Shown here: one piece after another, positions 1 through 13,524 of the stretch
Layout: the number at the start of each line of letters is the position of its first letter
How positions within the stretch are numbered: position 1 is the first letter of the stretch
Assembly (NCBI GenBank): GCA_026874595.1
Contig: CM049313.1
Location: 79,248,659 to 79,312,658 of the forward strand
Direction of reading: 5' to 3'
Source of the DNA: Sipunculus nudus
Taxonomy: Eukaryota; Annelida; Sipuncula; Golfingiida; Sipunculidae
Length of the DNA: 64,000 nt
The notes under the pieces: model-generated
Database searches by the model: none
Seen by the model: the letters and a program-made list of their open reading frames with translations, nothing else
What the model was told of the DNA's origin: nothing
Position numbers and translations under genes: made by a program

Positions 1-3000
1 CATCAACACTATCTGAACTCCTCACACAGCAAAATAAAATCATCAACATCACCCCCATCCTGAACTCCTCACACAGCGTTTACCTCAACCTCACCATCTA
101 CCTGAACTCCTCACACCGCGTTTACCTCAACATCACCATCTACCTGAACTCCTCACACAGCGTTTACATCAACATCACCACCAACCTGAACTCCTCACGT
201 AGCAAAATAAAATCATCAATATAACCATCTACCTTACTCCACACGCAGCGTTTACATCAACATCACCACCTAATTGAACTCCTCACACAGCGTTTACATC
301 AACATCACCACCTACCTGAACTCCTCACACAGCGTTTACATCAACATCACCACCTACCTGAACTCCTCACACAGCGTTTACCTAAACATCACCTCCTACC
401 TTAACTCCTCACACAGGAAAATCAAATCATCAACATCAACACTATCTGAACTCCTCACACAGCAAAATAAAATCATCAACATCACCACCTACCTGAACTC
501 CTCACACAGCGTTTACCTCAACCTCACCATCTACCTGAACTCCTCACACCGCGTTTACCTCAACATCACCATCTACCTGAACTCCTCACACAGCGTTTAC
601 ATCAACATCACCACCAACCTGAACTCCTCACGTAGCAAAATAAAATCATCAATATCACCATCTACCTTACTCCACACACAGCGTTTACATCAACATCACC
701 ACCTACCTGAACTCCTCACGCAGCGTTTACCTCAACATCACCTCCTACCTGAACTCCTCACACAGCAAAATAAAATTATCAACATCACCACTATCTGAAC
801 TCCTCACACAGCGTTTACCTCAACCTCACCATCTACCTGAACTCCTCACACAGCGTTTACATCAACATCACCGTCTACCTGAACTCCTCACGCTGCAAAA
901 TAAAATCATCAACATCACCACTACCTGAACTCCTCACACAGCAAAATAAAATCATCAACATCACCACCTACCTGAACTCCTCACACAGCTTTTACCTCAA
1001 CATCACCTCCTACCTGAACTCCTCACACAGCGTTTACATTAACATCACCACTACCTGAACTCCTCACACAGCATTTACCTCAACATCACCATCTACCTGA
1101 ACTCCTCACACAGCGTTAACATCAACATCACCTCCTACCTGAACTCCTCACACTGCGTTTATATCAACATCACCATCTACCTGAACTCCTCACGCAGCGT
1201 TTACCTCAATACCACCACCTACCTGAACTCCTCACACAGCGTTTACCTCAACATCACCTCCTACTTGAACTCCTCACACAGCGTTTACATCAACATCACC
1301 ATATACCTGAACTCCTCACGCAGCAAAATAAAATCATCAACATCACCACTACCTGAACTCCTCACGCAGCAAAATAAAATAATCAACATCACCACCTACC
1401 TGAACTCCTCACACAGCGTTTACCTCAACATAACCACCTACCTGAACTCCTCACACAGCGTTTATATCAACATCACCATCTACCTGAACTCCTCACACAG
1501 CAAAATAAAATCATCAACATCACCACCTACCTGAACTCCTCACACAGCGTTTACCTCAACATCACCATCTACCTGAACCCCTCACACAGCGTTTACCTCA
1601 ACATCACCTCCTACCTGAACTCCTCACACAGCGTTTACATCAACATCAACACCTACCTGAACTCCTCACACAGCGTTTACCTCAACATCACCACCTACCT
1701 GAACTCCTGACACAGCGTTTACCTCAACATCACCATCTACCTGAACTCCTCACGCAGCAGAATAAAACCATCAACATCACCACTACCTGAACTCCTCACA
1801 CAGCAAAATAAAATCATCAACATCACCACCTGCCTGAACTCCTCACACAGCGTTTACCTCAACATCACCTCCTACCTGAACTCCTCACGCAGCAAAATAA
1901 AATCATCAACAACACCTCCTACCTGAACTCCTCACGCAGCAAAATAAAATCATCAACATCACCACTACCTGAACTCCTCACAGAGCGTTTACCTCAACAT
2001 CACCTCCTACCTGAACTCCTCACACAGCGTTTACATCAACATCACCTCCTACCTGAACTCCTCACGCAGCAAAATAAAATCATCAACATCACCTCCTACC
2101 TGAACTCCTCACGCAGCAAAATAAAATCATCAACATCACCACTACCTAGACTCCTCACACAGCGTTTACCTCAACATCACCTCCTACCCGAACTCCTCAC
2201 ACAGCGTTTACATCAACATCACCACCTACCTGAACTCCTCACACAGCGTTTACATCAACATCAACACCTACCTGAACTCCTCACACAACGTTTACCTCAA
2301 CATCACCACCTACCTGAACTCCTCACACAGCGTTTACATCAACATCACCATCTACCTGAACTCCTCACACAGCGTTTACCTCAACATCACCACTACCTGA
2401 ACTCCTCACACAGCGTTTACCTCAACATCACCATCTACCTGAACTCCTCACACAGCGTTTACATCAACATCACCTCCTACCTGAACTCCTCACGCAGCAA
2501 AAAAAATCATCAACATCACCTCCTACCTGAACTCCTCACGCAGCAAAATAAAATCATCAACATCACCACTACCTAAACTCCTCACACAGGGTTTACCTCA
2601 ACATCACCTCCTACCCGAACTCCTCACACAGCGTTTACATCAACATCACCACCTACCTGAACTCCTCACACAGCGTTTACATCAACATCAACACCTACCT
2701 GAACTCCTCACACAACGTTTACCTCAACATCACCACCTACCTGAACTCCTCACACAGCGTTTACCTCAACATCACCTCCTACCCGAACTCCTCACACAGC
2801 GTTTACCTCAACATCACCTCCTACCTGAACTCCTCACACAGCGTTTACATCAACATCAACACCTACCTGAACTCCTCACACAACGTTTACATCAACATCA
2901 CCACCTACCTGAACTCCTCACACAGCGTTTACATCATCATCACCATCTACCTGAACTCCTCACACAGCGTTTACCTCAACATCACCACTACCTGAACTCC

Positions 3001-6000
3001 TCACACAGCGTTTACCTCAACATCACCTCCTACCCGAACTCCTCACACAGCGTTTACATCAACATCACCACCTACCTGAACTCCTCACACAGCGTTAACA
3101 TCAACATCACCATCTACCTGAACTCCTCACACAGCGTTTACCTCAACATCACCACCTAACTGAACTCCTCACGCAGCAAAATAAAATCATCAACATCACC
3201 ACTATCTGAACTCCTCACACAGCAAAATAAAATCATCAACATCACCACCTACCTGAACTCCTCACGCAATGTTTACATCAACATCACCATCTACCTGAAC
3301 TCCTCACGCAGCAAAATAAAAACATCAACATCAACACCTACCTGAACTCCACACGCGGCGTTTACATCAAAATCACCATCTACCTGACCTCCATACGGAG
3401 CAAAATAGAAAAAAAATCAACATCACCACCTACCTGAACTCCTCACGCAACGTTTACATAAACATCACCACCTACCTGAACTCCTCACGCAGCAAAATAA
3501 AAACATCAACATCACCACCTACCTGAACCCCTCACGCAACGTTTACATCAACATCACCATCTACCTGAACTCCTCACGAAGCAAATTAAAAACATCAACA
3601 TCACCATCTACCTGGACTCCTCACGCAGCAAAATAAAAAAATCAGCATCACTACCTCCCTGAACTCCTCACACAGCAAAAAAAAACATCAACATCACCAC
3701 CTACCTGAACCTCTCACGCAACGTTTACAGCAACATCACCATCTACCTGAACTCCTCACGCAGCAAAATAAAAACATCAACATCACCACCTACCTGAACC
3801 CCTCACGCAACGTTTACATCAACATCACCATCTACCTGAACTCCTCACGCTGCAAAATAAAAACATGAACATCAAAACCTACCTGAACTCCTCACGCAAC
3901 GCTTACATGAACATCACCATCTACCTGAACTCCTCACGCTGCAAAATAAAAACATGAACATCAAAACCTACCTGGACTCCACACGCGGCAAAATAAAAAC
4001 ATCAGCATCACCACCTACCTGAACTCCACACGCGGCGTTTACATCAAAATCACCATCTACCTGACCTCCATACGGAGCAAAATAGAAAAAAATCATCATC
4101 ACCACCTACCTGAACTCCTCAGGCAGCAAAATAAAAAAATCAACATCACCACCTACCTGAACTCCTCACGCAACGGTTACATCAACATCACCATCTACCT
4201 GAACTCCTCACGCAGCCAAAAAAAAAACATTAAAATCACCACCTACCTGACCTCCATACGGAACAAAATAAAAAAAAATCAACATCACTACCTACCTGAA
4301 CTCCTCACGCAGCAAAAAAAATGAACATCACCACCTACCTGAACCCCTCACGCAACGTTTACATCAACATCACCATCTACCTGAACTCCTCACGCAGCAA
4401 AATAAAAACATCTACATCACCACCTACCTGAACTCCTCACACAGCGTTTAAATCAAATCCCCACCTACCTGAACTCCACACGCGGCGTTTACATCAAAAT
4501 CACCATCTACCTGACCTCCATATGGAGCAAAATAAAAACATCAACATCACCATCTACCTGAACTCCTAACGCAGCAAAATAAAAATCAACATCACCACCT
4601 ACCTGAACCCCTCACGCAACGTTTACATCAACATCACTATCTACCTGAACTCCTCACGCAACAAAATAAAAACATCAACATCAACACCTACCTGAACTCC
4701 ACACGCGGCAACATAAAAACATCAGCATCACCACCTAACTGAACTCCACACGCGGCGTTTACATCAAAATCACCATCTACCTGATCTCCATACGAAGCAA
4801 AATAGAAAAAAATCAACATCACCACCTACCTGAACTACTCACCCAACGTTTACATCAACATCACCACCTACCTGAACTCTTCACGCAGCAAAATAAAAAC
4901 ATCAACATCAAGACCTACCTGAACCCCTCACGCAACGTTTACATCAACATCACCACCTACCTGAACCCCTCACGCAACGTTTACATCAACATCACCATCT
5001 ACCTGAACTCCTCACGCAGCAAAATAAAAACATCAACATCACCACCTACCTGAACCCCTCACGCAACGTTTACATCAACATCACCATCTACCTGAACTCC
5101 TCACGCAGCAAAATAAAAACATCAACATCACCACCTACCTGAACCCCTCACGCAACGTTTACATCAACATTACCATCTACCTGAACTCCTCACGCAGCAA
5201 AATAAAAACATCAAGATCACCACCTACCTGAACTACTCACACAGCAAAATAAAAAATCAACATAACTACCTACCTGAACTCACACAGCAAAATAAAAACA
5301 TCAACATCACCACCTACCTGAACTCCTCACACAGCGTTTACCTCAACATCACCTCCTACCTGAACTCCTCACACAGCGTTAACATCAACATCACCACTAC
5401 CTGAACTCCTCACACAGCGTTTACCTCAACATCACCATCTACCTGATCTCTTCACACAGCAAAATAAAATCATCAACATCACCACCTACCTGAACTCCTC
5501 GAGCAGCGTTAACATCAACATCACCACCAACCTGAACTCCTCACGTAGCAAAATAAAATCATCAATATCACCATCTACCTTACTCCACACGCAGCGTTTA
5601 CATCAACATCACCACCTAATTGAACTCCTCACACAGCGTTTACATCAACATCACCACCTACCTGAACTCCTCACACAGCGTTTACCTCAACATCACCTCC
5701 TACCTTAACTCCTCACACAGGAAAATAAAATCATCAACATCAACACTATATGAACTCCTCACACAGCGTTTACCTCAACATCACCATCTACCTGAACTCC
5801 TCACACAGCGTTTACATCAACATCACCATCTACCTGAACTCCTCACGCAGCAAAATAAAATCATCAACATCACCACTACCTGAACTCCTCACGCAGCAAA
5901 ATAAAATCATCAACATCACCACTACCTGAACTCCTCACACAGCGTTTACCTCAACATCACCTCCTACCTGAACTCCTCACACAGCGTTTATATCAACATC

Positions 6001-6470
6001 ACCTCCTACCTGAACTCGTCACGCAGCAAAATAAAATCAGCAACATCACCTCCTACCTGAACTCCTCACGCAGCAAAATAAAATCATCAACATCACCTCC
6101 TACCTGAACTCCTCACACAGCGTTTACATCAACATCACCTCCTACCTGAACTCCTCACACAGCGTTTACCTCAACATCACCTCCTACCTGAACTCCTCAC
6201 ACAGCGTTTACCTCAACATCACCTCCTACCTGAACTCCTCACACAGCGTTTACATCAACATCACCACCTACCTGAACTCCTCACGCAGCAAAATAAAATC
6301 ATCAACATCACCTCCTACCTGAACTCCTCACACAGCGTTTACCTCAACATCACCTCCTACCTGAACTCCTCACACAGCGTTTACCTCAACATCACCATCT
6401 ACCTGAACTCCTCACGCAGCAAAATAAAATCATCAACATCACCATCTACCTCACACAGCGTTTACACAAT
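1..6470. repeat. 42-48 bp minisatellite array, about 150 copies, cut by window start
   Basis: Tandem units share the core CTGAACTCCTCACACAGC and end in CAACATCACCACCTAC. Two unit types alternate irregularly: a 42 bp type with GTTTACATCAACATCACC after the core, and a longer 45-48 bp type with AAAATAAAATCATCAACA. From about 3240 to 5330 the units are more diverged (CACGCAACG, CACGCGGCG, CATACGGAGC variants) and are flanked on both sides by more homogeneous units, as expected if recent amplification happened at the edges. The 42 bp unit is 14 codons and gives runs of an Asn/Ser-rich peptide, but mixed unit lengths break the frame repeatedly. Confidence 0.95.
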
Positions 6471-6734
6471 GCAGTCATTCCAGGTCTCCTATGTTTTAAC
6501 CACTGCTTTTTATATTAAGAATATCCGGGTTACACCACCAGGGCTCGCAATATAGCAAGCAATAGTATTAAGACCAATGAGATATATATTGTTACGTAAA
6601 CATTTTGCTATTGAGTAAATATCGATTTTGAAGCCAAATCGGTGGCGCACAACCGCTTCTTTAGGAAAGGAAGCTTTATTAGCGAGACAGCTAAGTTTCA
6701 ATATGTGTAATATGTAACAATATTGGTAATATTA
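6471..6734. other. Unique spacer, no gene seen
   Basis: A short single-copy stretch between the minisatellite and the TA tract. A 63-codon open frame on the minus strand (6510-6701) has no recognisable domain or splice context. No support for a gene. Confidence 0.5.
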
Positions 6735-6737
6735 ATA

Positions 6738-6781
<44 letters not shown>
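6735..6781. repeat. (TA)n microsatellite
   Basis: Near-perfect TA dinucleotide run directly abutting the left end of the TIR element. A matching TA run abuts its right end. Confidence 0.95.
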
Positions 6782-6782
<1 letters not shown>

Positions 6783-6784
<2 letters not shown>

Positions 6785-8284
6785 AGTAAGGGGGGTATTA
6801 TCGGACACTTTTGGCTTCGTCTGCTTACCGTCCCATGACTAATCAAAACAACGCCGGCTTCCGGGTATCATTTCAAACCTCACGAACAGGAGATCTTTTT
6901 AAGACTAAACATGTCAAGGTCAAGCGCCCTCTAGTACAAAAAATTTGCAAGAGACGCCGTGGAGGTTCACCAGGGTAATATCGGACACCACCCGGGTAAT
7001 ATCGGACACCGGGCTAAACGGCGATACCTTGTGCAGGGGTTGACCGTTATATCATGGAAAACTGACGTTGACAGCTGGCACAGACGCAATAACAAGCACA
7101 AAAAGTATGGTTTAATGGGAAAACATTGTCAAATCTTTCATTTGATCAGTTTTTCTACCAATGGTAACCAGTGGATGAGCCGTGTTTGTGGGTTTCTTCT
7201 ATGGACCTTGGTGCGAGATCGTGACTGGCAAAGTGCCAGACGATTCGTCACAGAAAGGCTGTTCTCGAGGACAGCGGAAATTTGCAAACTAAAATGTTTT
7301 AAGCTGTCATTTTGTATAAAATATCAATAATTACTAACACCCTAGATTAAATGCCGATATAATATGTGTATTTTCCCAGTATATAATCAATAATACCTTT
7401 ATTTCTGGTAATTCTAAAATACATTGAAGACTTCTATTATGGTATGGGTAAGATGCATGCAAAATGCCAGAACTTATAGTTTTACCCTATATGAATATAA
7501 AGTGATCATCTAAATGCAAAAAGGCAAATTAACATTATTATATGCTAAAATAATAATATATAATTATAACATTTTAATATTTGCTATTTTTTTCAGTAAA
7601 CTGTTCAGTTATAAAAGGTGCATTCAAGCAACTTTAAATGCAGATATATATAGCAAATATGTGACATTATGACCCCGTGTACTTTGAACTTATATACAGT
7701 CGTTCTGCTATAAAAATAACTCGAAATATCATTACAATTTATCATATTTGCTTTAGAGGCAATGTGTCGTTGTTTATCCTTCAAAGAGCCCCTTATAATG
7801 ATTGCCAGTTTCCATGGTGCCGAGTGTCCGATATTACCCAGGTTCCTTTTTGGCCACCCGGGTAATATCGAACACTTAACAAATTACAGTAAATTTTAAA
7901 ATATCTTTGTTTTTAGTCAAGCAAAATGCTATGTATGAAAAATAAACAGTCTGACGGTGATATAAACTGGTCAACAGGTCATGACATCGCGTCTGACTGT
8001 CAAAACTTGACCTAGTCTTGGGGTCACGCCGATCACGTGTGTCGTGCCTGAACTTTCCAGGACGGCTGAGACCGGTCATTGGTTCCATGGAAGCCGTGTT
8101 AAACCAATAAAAAATGACCTTTTATTTAATTTTTGGCAGTATTTAACGGAAGTTGTAAACAAAACAAATCATAAACTTTCATTTGTCGCGTGCTGTCGGT
8201 CGGGATTACCAAAAATGACCATTTCTTGAGGATTTATAGGCAAGTGTCCGATATTACCCGGGTGTCCGATATTTGCCGGGTTTA

Positions 8285-8288
<4 letters not shown>
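6783..8288. mobile_element. TIR DNA element inserted in TA repeats (Tc1/mariner-pogo-like guess)
   Basis: The left end AGAGTAA and right end TTACTCT are inverted, and both ends continue to an inverted ATCGGACAC. Both sides abut (TA)n tracts, as expected for an element that duplicates TA on insertion. Inside is a recurrent motif, GGGTAATATCGGACAC, at about 6796, 6974 and 6993 (plus) and 7824 (minus), 7859 (plus), 8244 and 8262 (minus). Copies cluster near both ends, like subterminal transposase-binding sites. The longest open frame (6959-7330, 123 codons) starts within the motif copies and shows no DDE or helix-turn-helix signature, so the element looks non-autonomous. The superfamily is inferred only from the TA target. 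Confidence 0.6.

Positions 8289-8340
<52 letters not shown>
8287..8340. repeat. (TA)n microsatellite
   Basis: Uninterrupted TA run at the right boundary of the TIR element. It accounts for an alternating Tyr-Ile frame on the minus strand, which is not a gene. Confidence 0.95.
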
Positions 8341-8343
<3 letters not shown>

Positions 8344-8660
8344 TGTTTTTGTGTAATTTTCATAATTTTCAAAAATTGAATACTATTAAAATAAATAATA
8401 AGTGCTATATTCCAAGTAATCACTGGCTAATTACGTTTCGGATGAGAAATATCTGCAAATCGAATTTCTTTTTTTATTTATCATGTGTCCTAAAATTTTA
8501 AATTTAACATTAACTTTTGAATTCAAACAGATTTTTTTTTTTGCATTGGAGACCCCTGATGAAAGCAAAATACTTGGTCACGTGGTTTGATGTTTACTTT
8601 GAACCATGTGGGGAGTATCCAGTGGTTTTTAGCCTACCCTTCCTGGCTTTGTATGCCCAC
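8341..8660. other. AT-rich spacer, nothing recognised
   Basis: Homopolymer-rich AT sequence without exon-like open frames, splice pairs or repeats that I can recognise. Confidence 0.5.
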
Positions 8661-8665
8661 AAGAG

Positions 8666-8800
8666 GCAAGGAACAAATAACATTTCTGTGCATTGACAAG
8701 CAAGGAACAAATAACATTTCTGTGCATTGACAAGCAAGGAACAAATAACATTTCTGTGCATTGACAAGCAAGGAACAAATAACATTTCTGTGCATTGCCA
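8666..8800. repeat. 34 bp tandem repeat, 4 copies
   Basis: Four almost identical direct copies of a 34 bp unit containing GGAACAAATAACATTTCTGT and ending GCATTGACAAGCAA. Because 34 is not a multiple of three, the same peptide appears in two overlapping frames on the minus strand. Those frames are by-products of the repeat. Confidence 0.95.
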
Positions 8801-8869
8801 GAAACGATAAATCGTCCACCTGGTCAAATTGTAAATGAAAATACCATTTTTGGTTAATTATGGATGTTT

Positions 8870-9430
8870 AACAAGACTGGACAACACCATTGTTGCCAGC
8901 GGTCATGGAAAAAATATTTTCTTAAAGGCCAGGGGGAAAGTCAGGGAATTTTATATAAAGCCAGGGATTTTATTTTTACATTTTGGAAGTCAGGGAAAAG
9001 GTATGGATTTTTAATGGGTATGGCGATCGCAGTAAGTTATCAGTTTGAAACAGTTTGTCGTCTCCTATAAAGTTGTGGTGTGTTTGCAAAATTAATCTTG
9101 TTTCCTTTTAATTTTTGTAAAAAAATCTAAGGCTGATGATTCACAGGATGGATATACATCATATAACACCAACATTTAATGATGGACCCATTCCGTTTCT
9201 GAGCAGTCGTTTTCCAAAAACTTTTTATGATGGTTTTCTGGTGTTCCATACGTTATTCTAATTAGTTTTTCCTATAAGCTTTGCATGGGGTTGGCTGAAA
9301 AAGGATGTTTTTGAGACCAGATTCAAAATTTGCGTGATTATTTGTCCTTGAAAACCAAATGAAAGCCAGTGAATAGTCAGGGAAAAGTCTGGGATTTATT
9401 TCAGAGTTGGCTGGCAACCATGAACATACA
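8870..9430. mobile_element. Possible small non-autonomous TIR element
   Basis: A left motif CCATTGTTGCCAGC near 8888 is mirrored by GCTGGCAACCATG near 9409-9421. Near both ends there are also direct copies of GTCAGGGAA (8941, 8992, 9378), so the inner sequence is partly direct rather than inverted. The 68-codon frame at 8864-9070 runs through these motifs and shows no domain. A MITE-like element of about 550 bp is the best reading. Clear target-site duplications were not found. Confidence 0.35.
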
Positions 9431-11020
9431 GAAACATATCACGTTAAATTTCCTATTATAGGTTTTTAATTGACACTAACGCAATAATAAATCAGCAGTG
9501 AACTCTCCGCCGTACATTAAAGAGCAGTCATCTCTTTGCTTATGTAAATCAAAATCTAACTTCAAACAAATACATTTCATTATGAAGTGCACAGAAAAGA
9601 ATAAATTGTAACTAGAAAACAATTACACTGCAGGATACACATATAATTATATAATGTGGTTACTCAATTTTTCATGTAATCACGATTAATGATTAGCTCT
9701 AACTCAACGTGGGAAAAACTTCATTTGGTGAGTGTTATTCAATTATAAACGCATATAAATACCTTGTCCCTTCTATAATTCCACCTCTTGTTTTCGCATA
9801 TGACAGCAACTACACCTAATCGAGTGTGTTGATATGCATGGTGCTGCAGCAAGCAAAGCACTTATAACGTTACTTATGTCTTTACTCAAAACGCGTAATA
9901 TCAAGAATTATATGTAAGCATGGCATGTTTAATGTTTTCAGATAAAAAAAATCCAATGTAATGATGTACATTATCTTCAAAGTTAAAAACATGTTTTAAC
10001 TCAAGGCTACATCAACATCATTTTAGAATTATTGATTATTTTTCTGCACTTTGCGAAGTTTGATTTTTGAACTGATGATTATTTGTGATAAAGTAAAGAA
10101 TTCGAATGAATTTAAAGTAAAACTCATCACTGAAATAAATATTATATATTAATTTGAAATAATTATTCATAAGATACAATTGTCTGCAGGTAGTGGATCA
10201 TTAAACTCTTAATAACAGTACCGCTAATATATCTTTTTTTCAGCTTTGAACTCTAAAAAAAAATACATATACTTGATACGTATACTGAACGTTTGGCATA
10301 GCGGCCAGGGCGATTCATCCCGCCGGACATATTAAATTATAGATAAATATTTGAAAATTGATCTTAAAGATAAAATAACTCCTGCATAGGTCTTGGTGAA
10401 AGATTGTTATTATTCAGGTCACATAAAAGATTATACAGTTCATATTAACATAAATTCAGTGAACATGCAGTGGTAAATCAAAAGAAACAGAAATTTAAGT
10501 AGTACTAAATGTATTCACGATATTGTGTACGTTTGTTTTTTAACGAGGCTGTTGTAAGAGTATGTGGAATCATGGAAAATTCAAGAGTGGAAATTCTTTA
10601 TACATAACAGGAGAAGAACAACAGAATTCGTCATAATATTTTCTGCACAATGCGTAAGACAGGAACCCCAACCCCACCACCAGGGGCCATTTGTCTTCAA
10701 GCAGGGTTTTCCTTGGTTAGTGGCCCAAAGTGATTTCTGTAAACGTAGACGGCCCTGAAACGCACACCTTTGCATGACTGGTCAGATAATTGATGGCGTT
10801 CTGACATTGCAAGACCGCTGATCTAATAACGAATATCAACAGATGTTTCACTGCCCAGTTTATAATTCCTGAAATATATGAAATGGGACACACAGCCCAA
10901 AAATACATTTTAGATTTTCTATCCAATCTTGAAAAATGCCAAATTTTTACTTTTTGAGGAACTCTTCATTATACTTAATCCCCGAAATGCCCCTCCCCCC
11001 CCCCGAAAAAAAAGAAATGT
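9431..11020. other. AT-rich single-copy region with poly-C tract
   Basis: No convincing exon. A C-run lies at about 10988-11004. Around 10581-10775 there is an open minus-strand frame with a possible acceptor and a Trp/Gly-rich stretch (GPWWWGWGSC), but no family was recognised and no donor with a matching phase was found. Confidence 0.4.
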
Positions 11021-11025
11021 GGCGC

Positions 11026-12850
11026 CCGGAACATTCGTGGTACTGAAGTAAAATGTCAAAGAACATACGTGGTACTGAAGTAAAATGTCAAAGAACACAC
11101 GTGGTACTGAAGTAAAATGTCAAAGAACATACGTGGTACTGAAGATAAAATATCAAAGAACATACGTGGTACTGAAGTAAAATGTCAAAGAACATACGTG
11201 GTACTGAAGTAAAATGTCAAAGAACATACGTGGTACTGAAGTAAAATGTCAAAGAACATACGTGGTACTGAAGTAAAATGTCAAAAAACATACGTGGTAT
11301 TGAAGTAAAATGTCAAAGAACATAAGTGGTACTGAAGAAAAAATGTCAAAGAACATACGTGGTACTGAAGTAAAATGTCAAAGAACATACGTGGTACTGA
11401 AGTAAAATGTCAAAGAACATAGGTGGTACTGAAGTAAAATGTCAAAGAACATACGTGGTACTGAAGTAAAATGTCAAAGAACATACGTGGTACTGAAGTA
11501 AAATGTCAAAGAACATACGTGGTACTGAAGTAAAATGTCAAAGAACATACGTGGTACTGAAGTAAAATGTCAAAGAACATACGTGGTACTGAAGTAAAAT
11601 GTCAAAGAACATACGTGGTACTGAAGTAAAATGTCAAAGAACATACGTGGAACTGAAGTAAAATGTCAAAGAACATACGTGGAACTGAAGTAAAATGTCA
11701 AAGAACATACGTGGTACTGAAGTAAAATGTCAAAGAACATACGTGGTACTGAAGTAAAATGTCAAAGAACATTCGTGGCACTGAAGTAAAATGTCAAAGA
11801 ACATACGTGGTACTGAAGTAAAATGTCAAAGAACATACGTGGTACTGAAGTAAAATGTCAAAGAACATACGTGGTACTGAAGTAAAATGTCAAAGAACAT
11901 TCGTGGTACTGAAGTAAAATGTCAAAGAACATACGTGGTACTGAAGTAAAATGTCAAAGAACATACGTGGTACTGAAGTAAAATGTCAAAGAACATACGT
12001 GGTACTGAAGTAAAATGTCAAAGAACATACGTGGTACTGAAGTAAAATGTCAAAGAACATACGTGGTACTGAAGTAAAATGTCAAAGAACATACGTGGTA
12101 CTGAAGTAAAATGTCAAAGAACATACGTGGTACTGAAGTAAAATGTCAAAGAACATATGTGGTACTGAAGTAAAATGTCAAAGAACATACGTGGTACTGA
12201 AGTAAAATGTCAAAGAACATACGTGGTACTGAAGTAAAATGTCAAAGAACATTCGTGGCACTGAAGTAAAATGTCAAAGAACATACGTGGTACTGAAGTA
12301 AAATGTCAAAGAACATACGTGGTACTGAAGTAAAATGTCAAAGAACATACGTGGTACTGAAGTAAAATGTCAAAGAACATACGTGGTACTGAAGTAAAAT
12401 GTCAAAGAACATATGTGGTACTGAAGTAAAATGTCAAAGAACATACGTGGTACTGAAGTAAAATGTCAAAGAACATACGTGGTACTGAAGTAAAATGTCA
12501 AAGAACATACGTGGTACTGAAGTAAAATGTCAAAGAACATATGTGGTACTGAAGTAAAATGTCAAAGAACATACGTGGTACTGAAGTAAAATGTCAAAGA
12601 ACATATGTGGTACTGAAGTAAAATGTCAAAGAACATACGTGGTACTGAAGTAAAATGTCAAAGAACATATGTGGTTCTGAAGTAAAATGTCAAAGAACAT
12701 ACGAGGTACTGAAGTAAAATGTCAAAGAACATACGTGGTACTGAAGTAAAATGTCAAAGAACATACGTGGTACTGAAGTAAAATGTCAAAGAACATACGT
12801 GGTACTGAAGTAAAATGTCAAAGAACATACGTGGTACTGAAGTAAAATGA
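11026..12850. repeat. 32 bp tandem array, about 57 copies
   Basis: Unit of 32 bp reading GTACTGAAGTAAAATGTCAA then AGAACATACGTG. Copies are nearly identical, with scattered substitutions (TTCGTGGCACTG, ATATGTGG) shared by separated copies, for example near 11770 and 12250, implying block duplication. Each unit contains stop codons in several frames. More diverged copies continue to the right (12851-12910, 13525-13920, 14600-14740). Confidence 0.97.
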
Positions 12851-12910
12851 CTATAATATCTCATGGGGCAGCGACGTAAAATTTCTAGGAACACAAGAAG
12901 CACTGGAGTA

Positions 12911-13520
12911 CAATCATACTATAATCATACTATAATTCACGGGAATCTGTTTGTCTCTCTGTCTGCCTGTCTGTCTGTCTGTCCGGATTCATTCGCACGC
13001 TAGGGATCGCACGATCGTCAAACTTCGTGGGAGGGTGCATCTTGGTCCGGGGAAGAACGAGTTTATATTTTTAGGCGTTTGGTAAAGAAATGGCCTCAAA
13101 ATCGATAAAAGTATTCTGGGTTTAATACCTGCGGTGTGCCATGGCCATTCTCATATAGTGCGCCCGCGTCGTCCTCAATCTCCTCTCGCTAACCAATCAA
13201 ATCAAACCTTACATAGTCTGCCAAACATTCACTACGCGTCGGCCTTTTGTAAGCAGTCCGCTAAAGTCAACACAGATGAATGCTGTTGTGGGTTGACCGC
13301 TGGCACGAATTTAGACCGGGAACATCTCACCACTGCCCATATCGGCAATATGTCCCCCCATTTTGGGACAAGTGAATCATGTTGCGGCTTGGGACGATTT
13401 TGGACGCGGAACATCTCACCCCTCGCCAAATTTGTGTCAGTGCATTTCAAACGCGCACGCCATGTCAGTGCTTACTCATAATTTAAGAAAAGTCTGGATG
13501 CAGGTACTGATATGGGTATA
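12911..13520. other. Insert with (CTGT)n tract and GC-richer unassigned frame
   Basis: This interrupts the 32 bp repeat family. It begins with CTGTCTGCCTGTCTGTCTGT (12959-12982), followed by a more GC-rich stretch. An open frame at 13134-13481 (115 codons, plus) contains two related segments: GAACATCTCACCACTGCCC near 13320 and GGAACATCTCACCCCT near 13409, each preceded by a GTTG(T/C)GG motif. This is an old internal duplication. No domain was recognised. It may be part of a transposon arm rather than a gene. Confidence 0.4.
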
Positions 13521-13524
13521 TTCT

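Noticed and set aside
274-798. Asn/Ser-rich frame with NSS and NIT sequons as a glycoprotein
   Set aside because: It depends on 42 bp units. Neighbouring 45-48 bp units and stops break it, and many equal frames occur along the array.
6959-7330. 123-codon frame as a transposase
   Set aside because: It begins in the repeated motif copies and shows no DDE, helix-turn-helix or other transposase signature.
10581-10775. Exon with a Trp-rich segment (GPWWWGWGSC)
   Set aside because: No family was recognised, no donor with a fitting phase was found, and overlapping frames on both strands are open.
11026-12850. CRISPR array
   Set aside because: There are no unique spacers. The 32 bp units are directly abutting and the genome is eukaryotic. 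The same holds for the other arrays.
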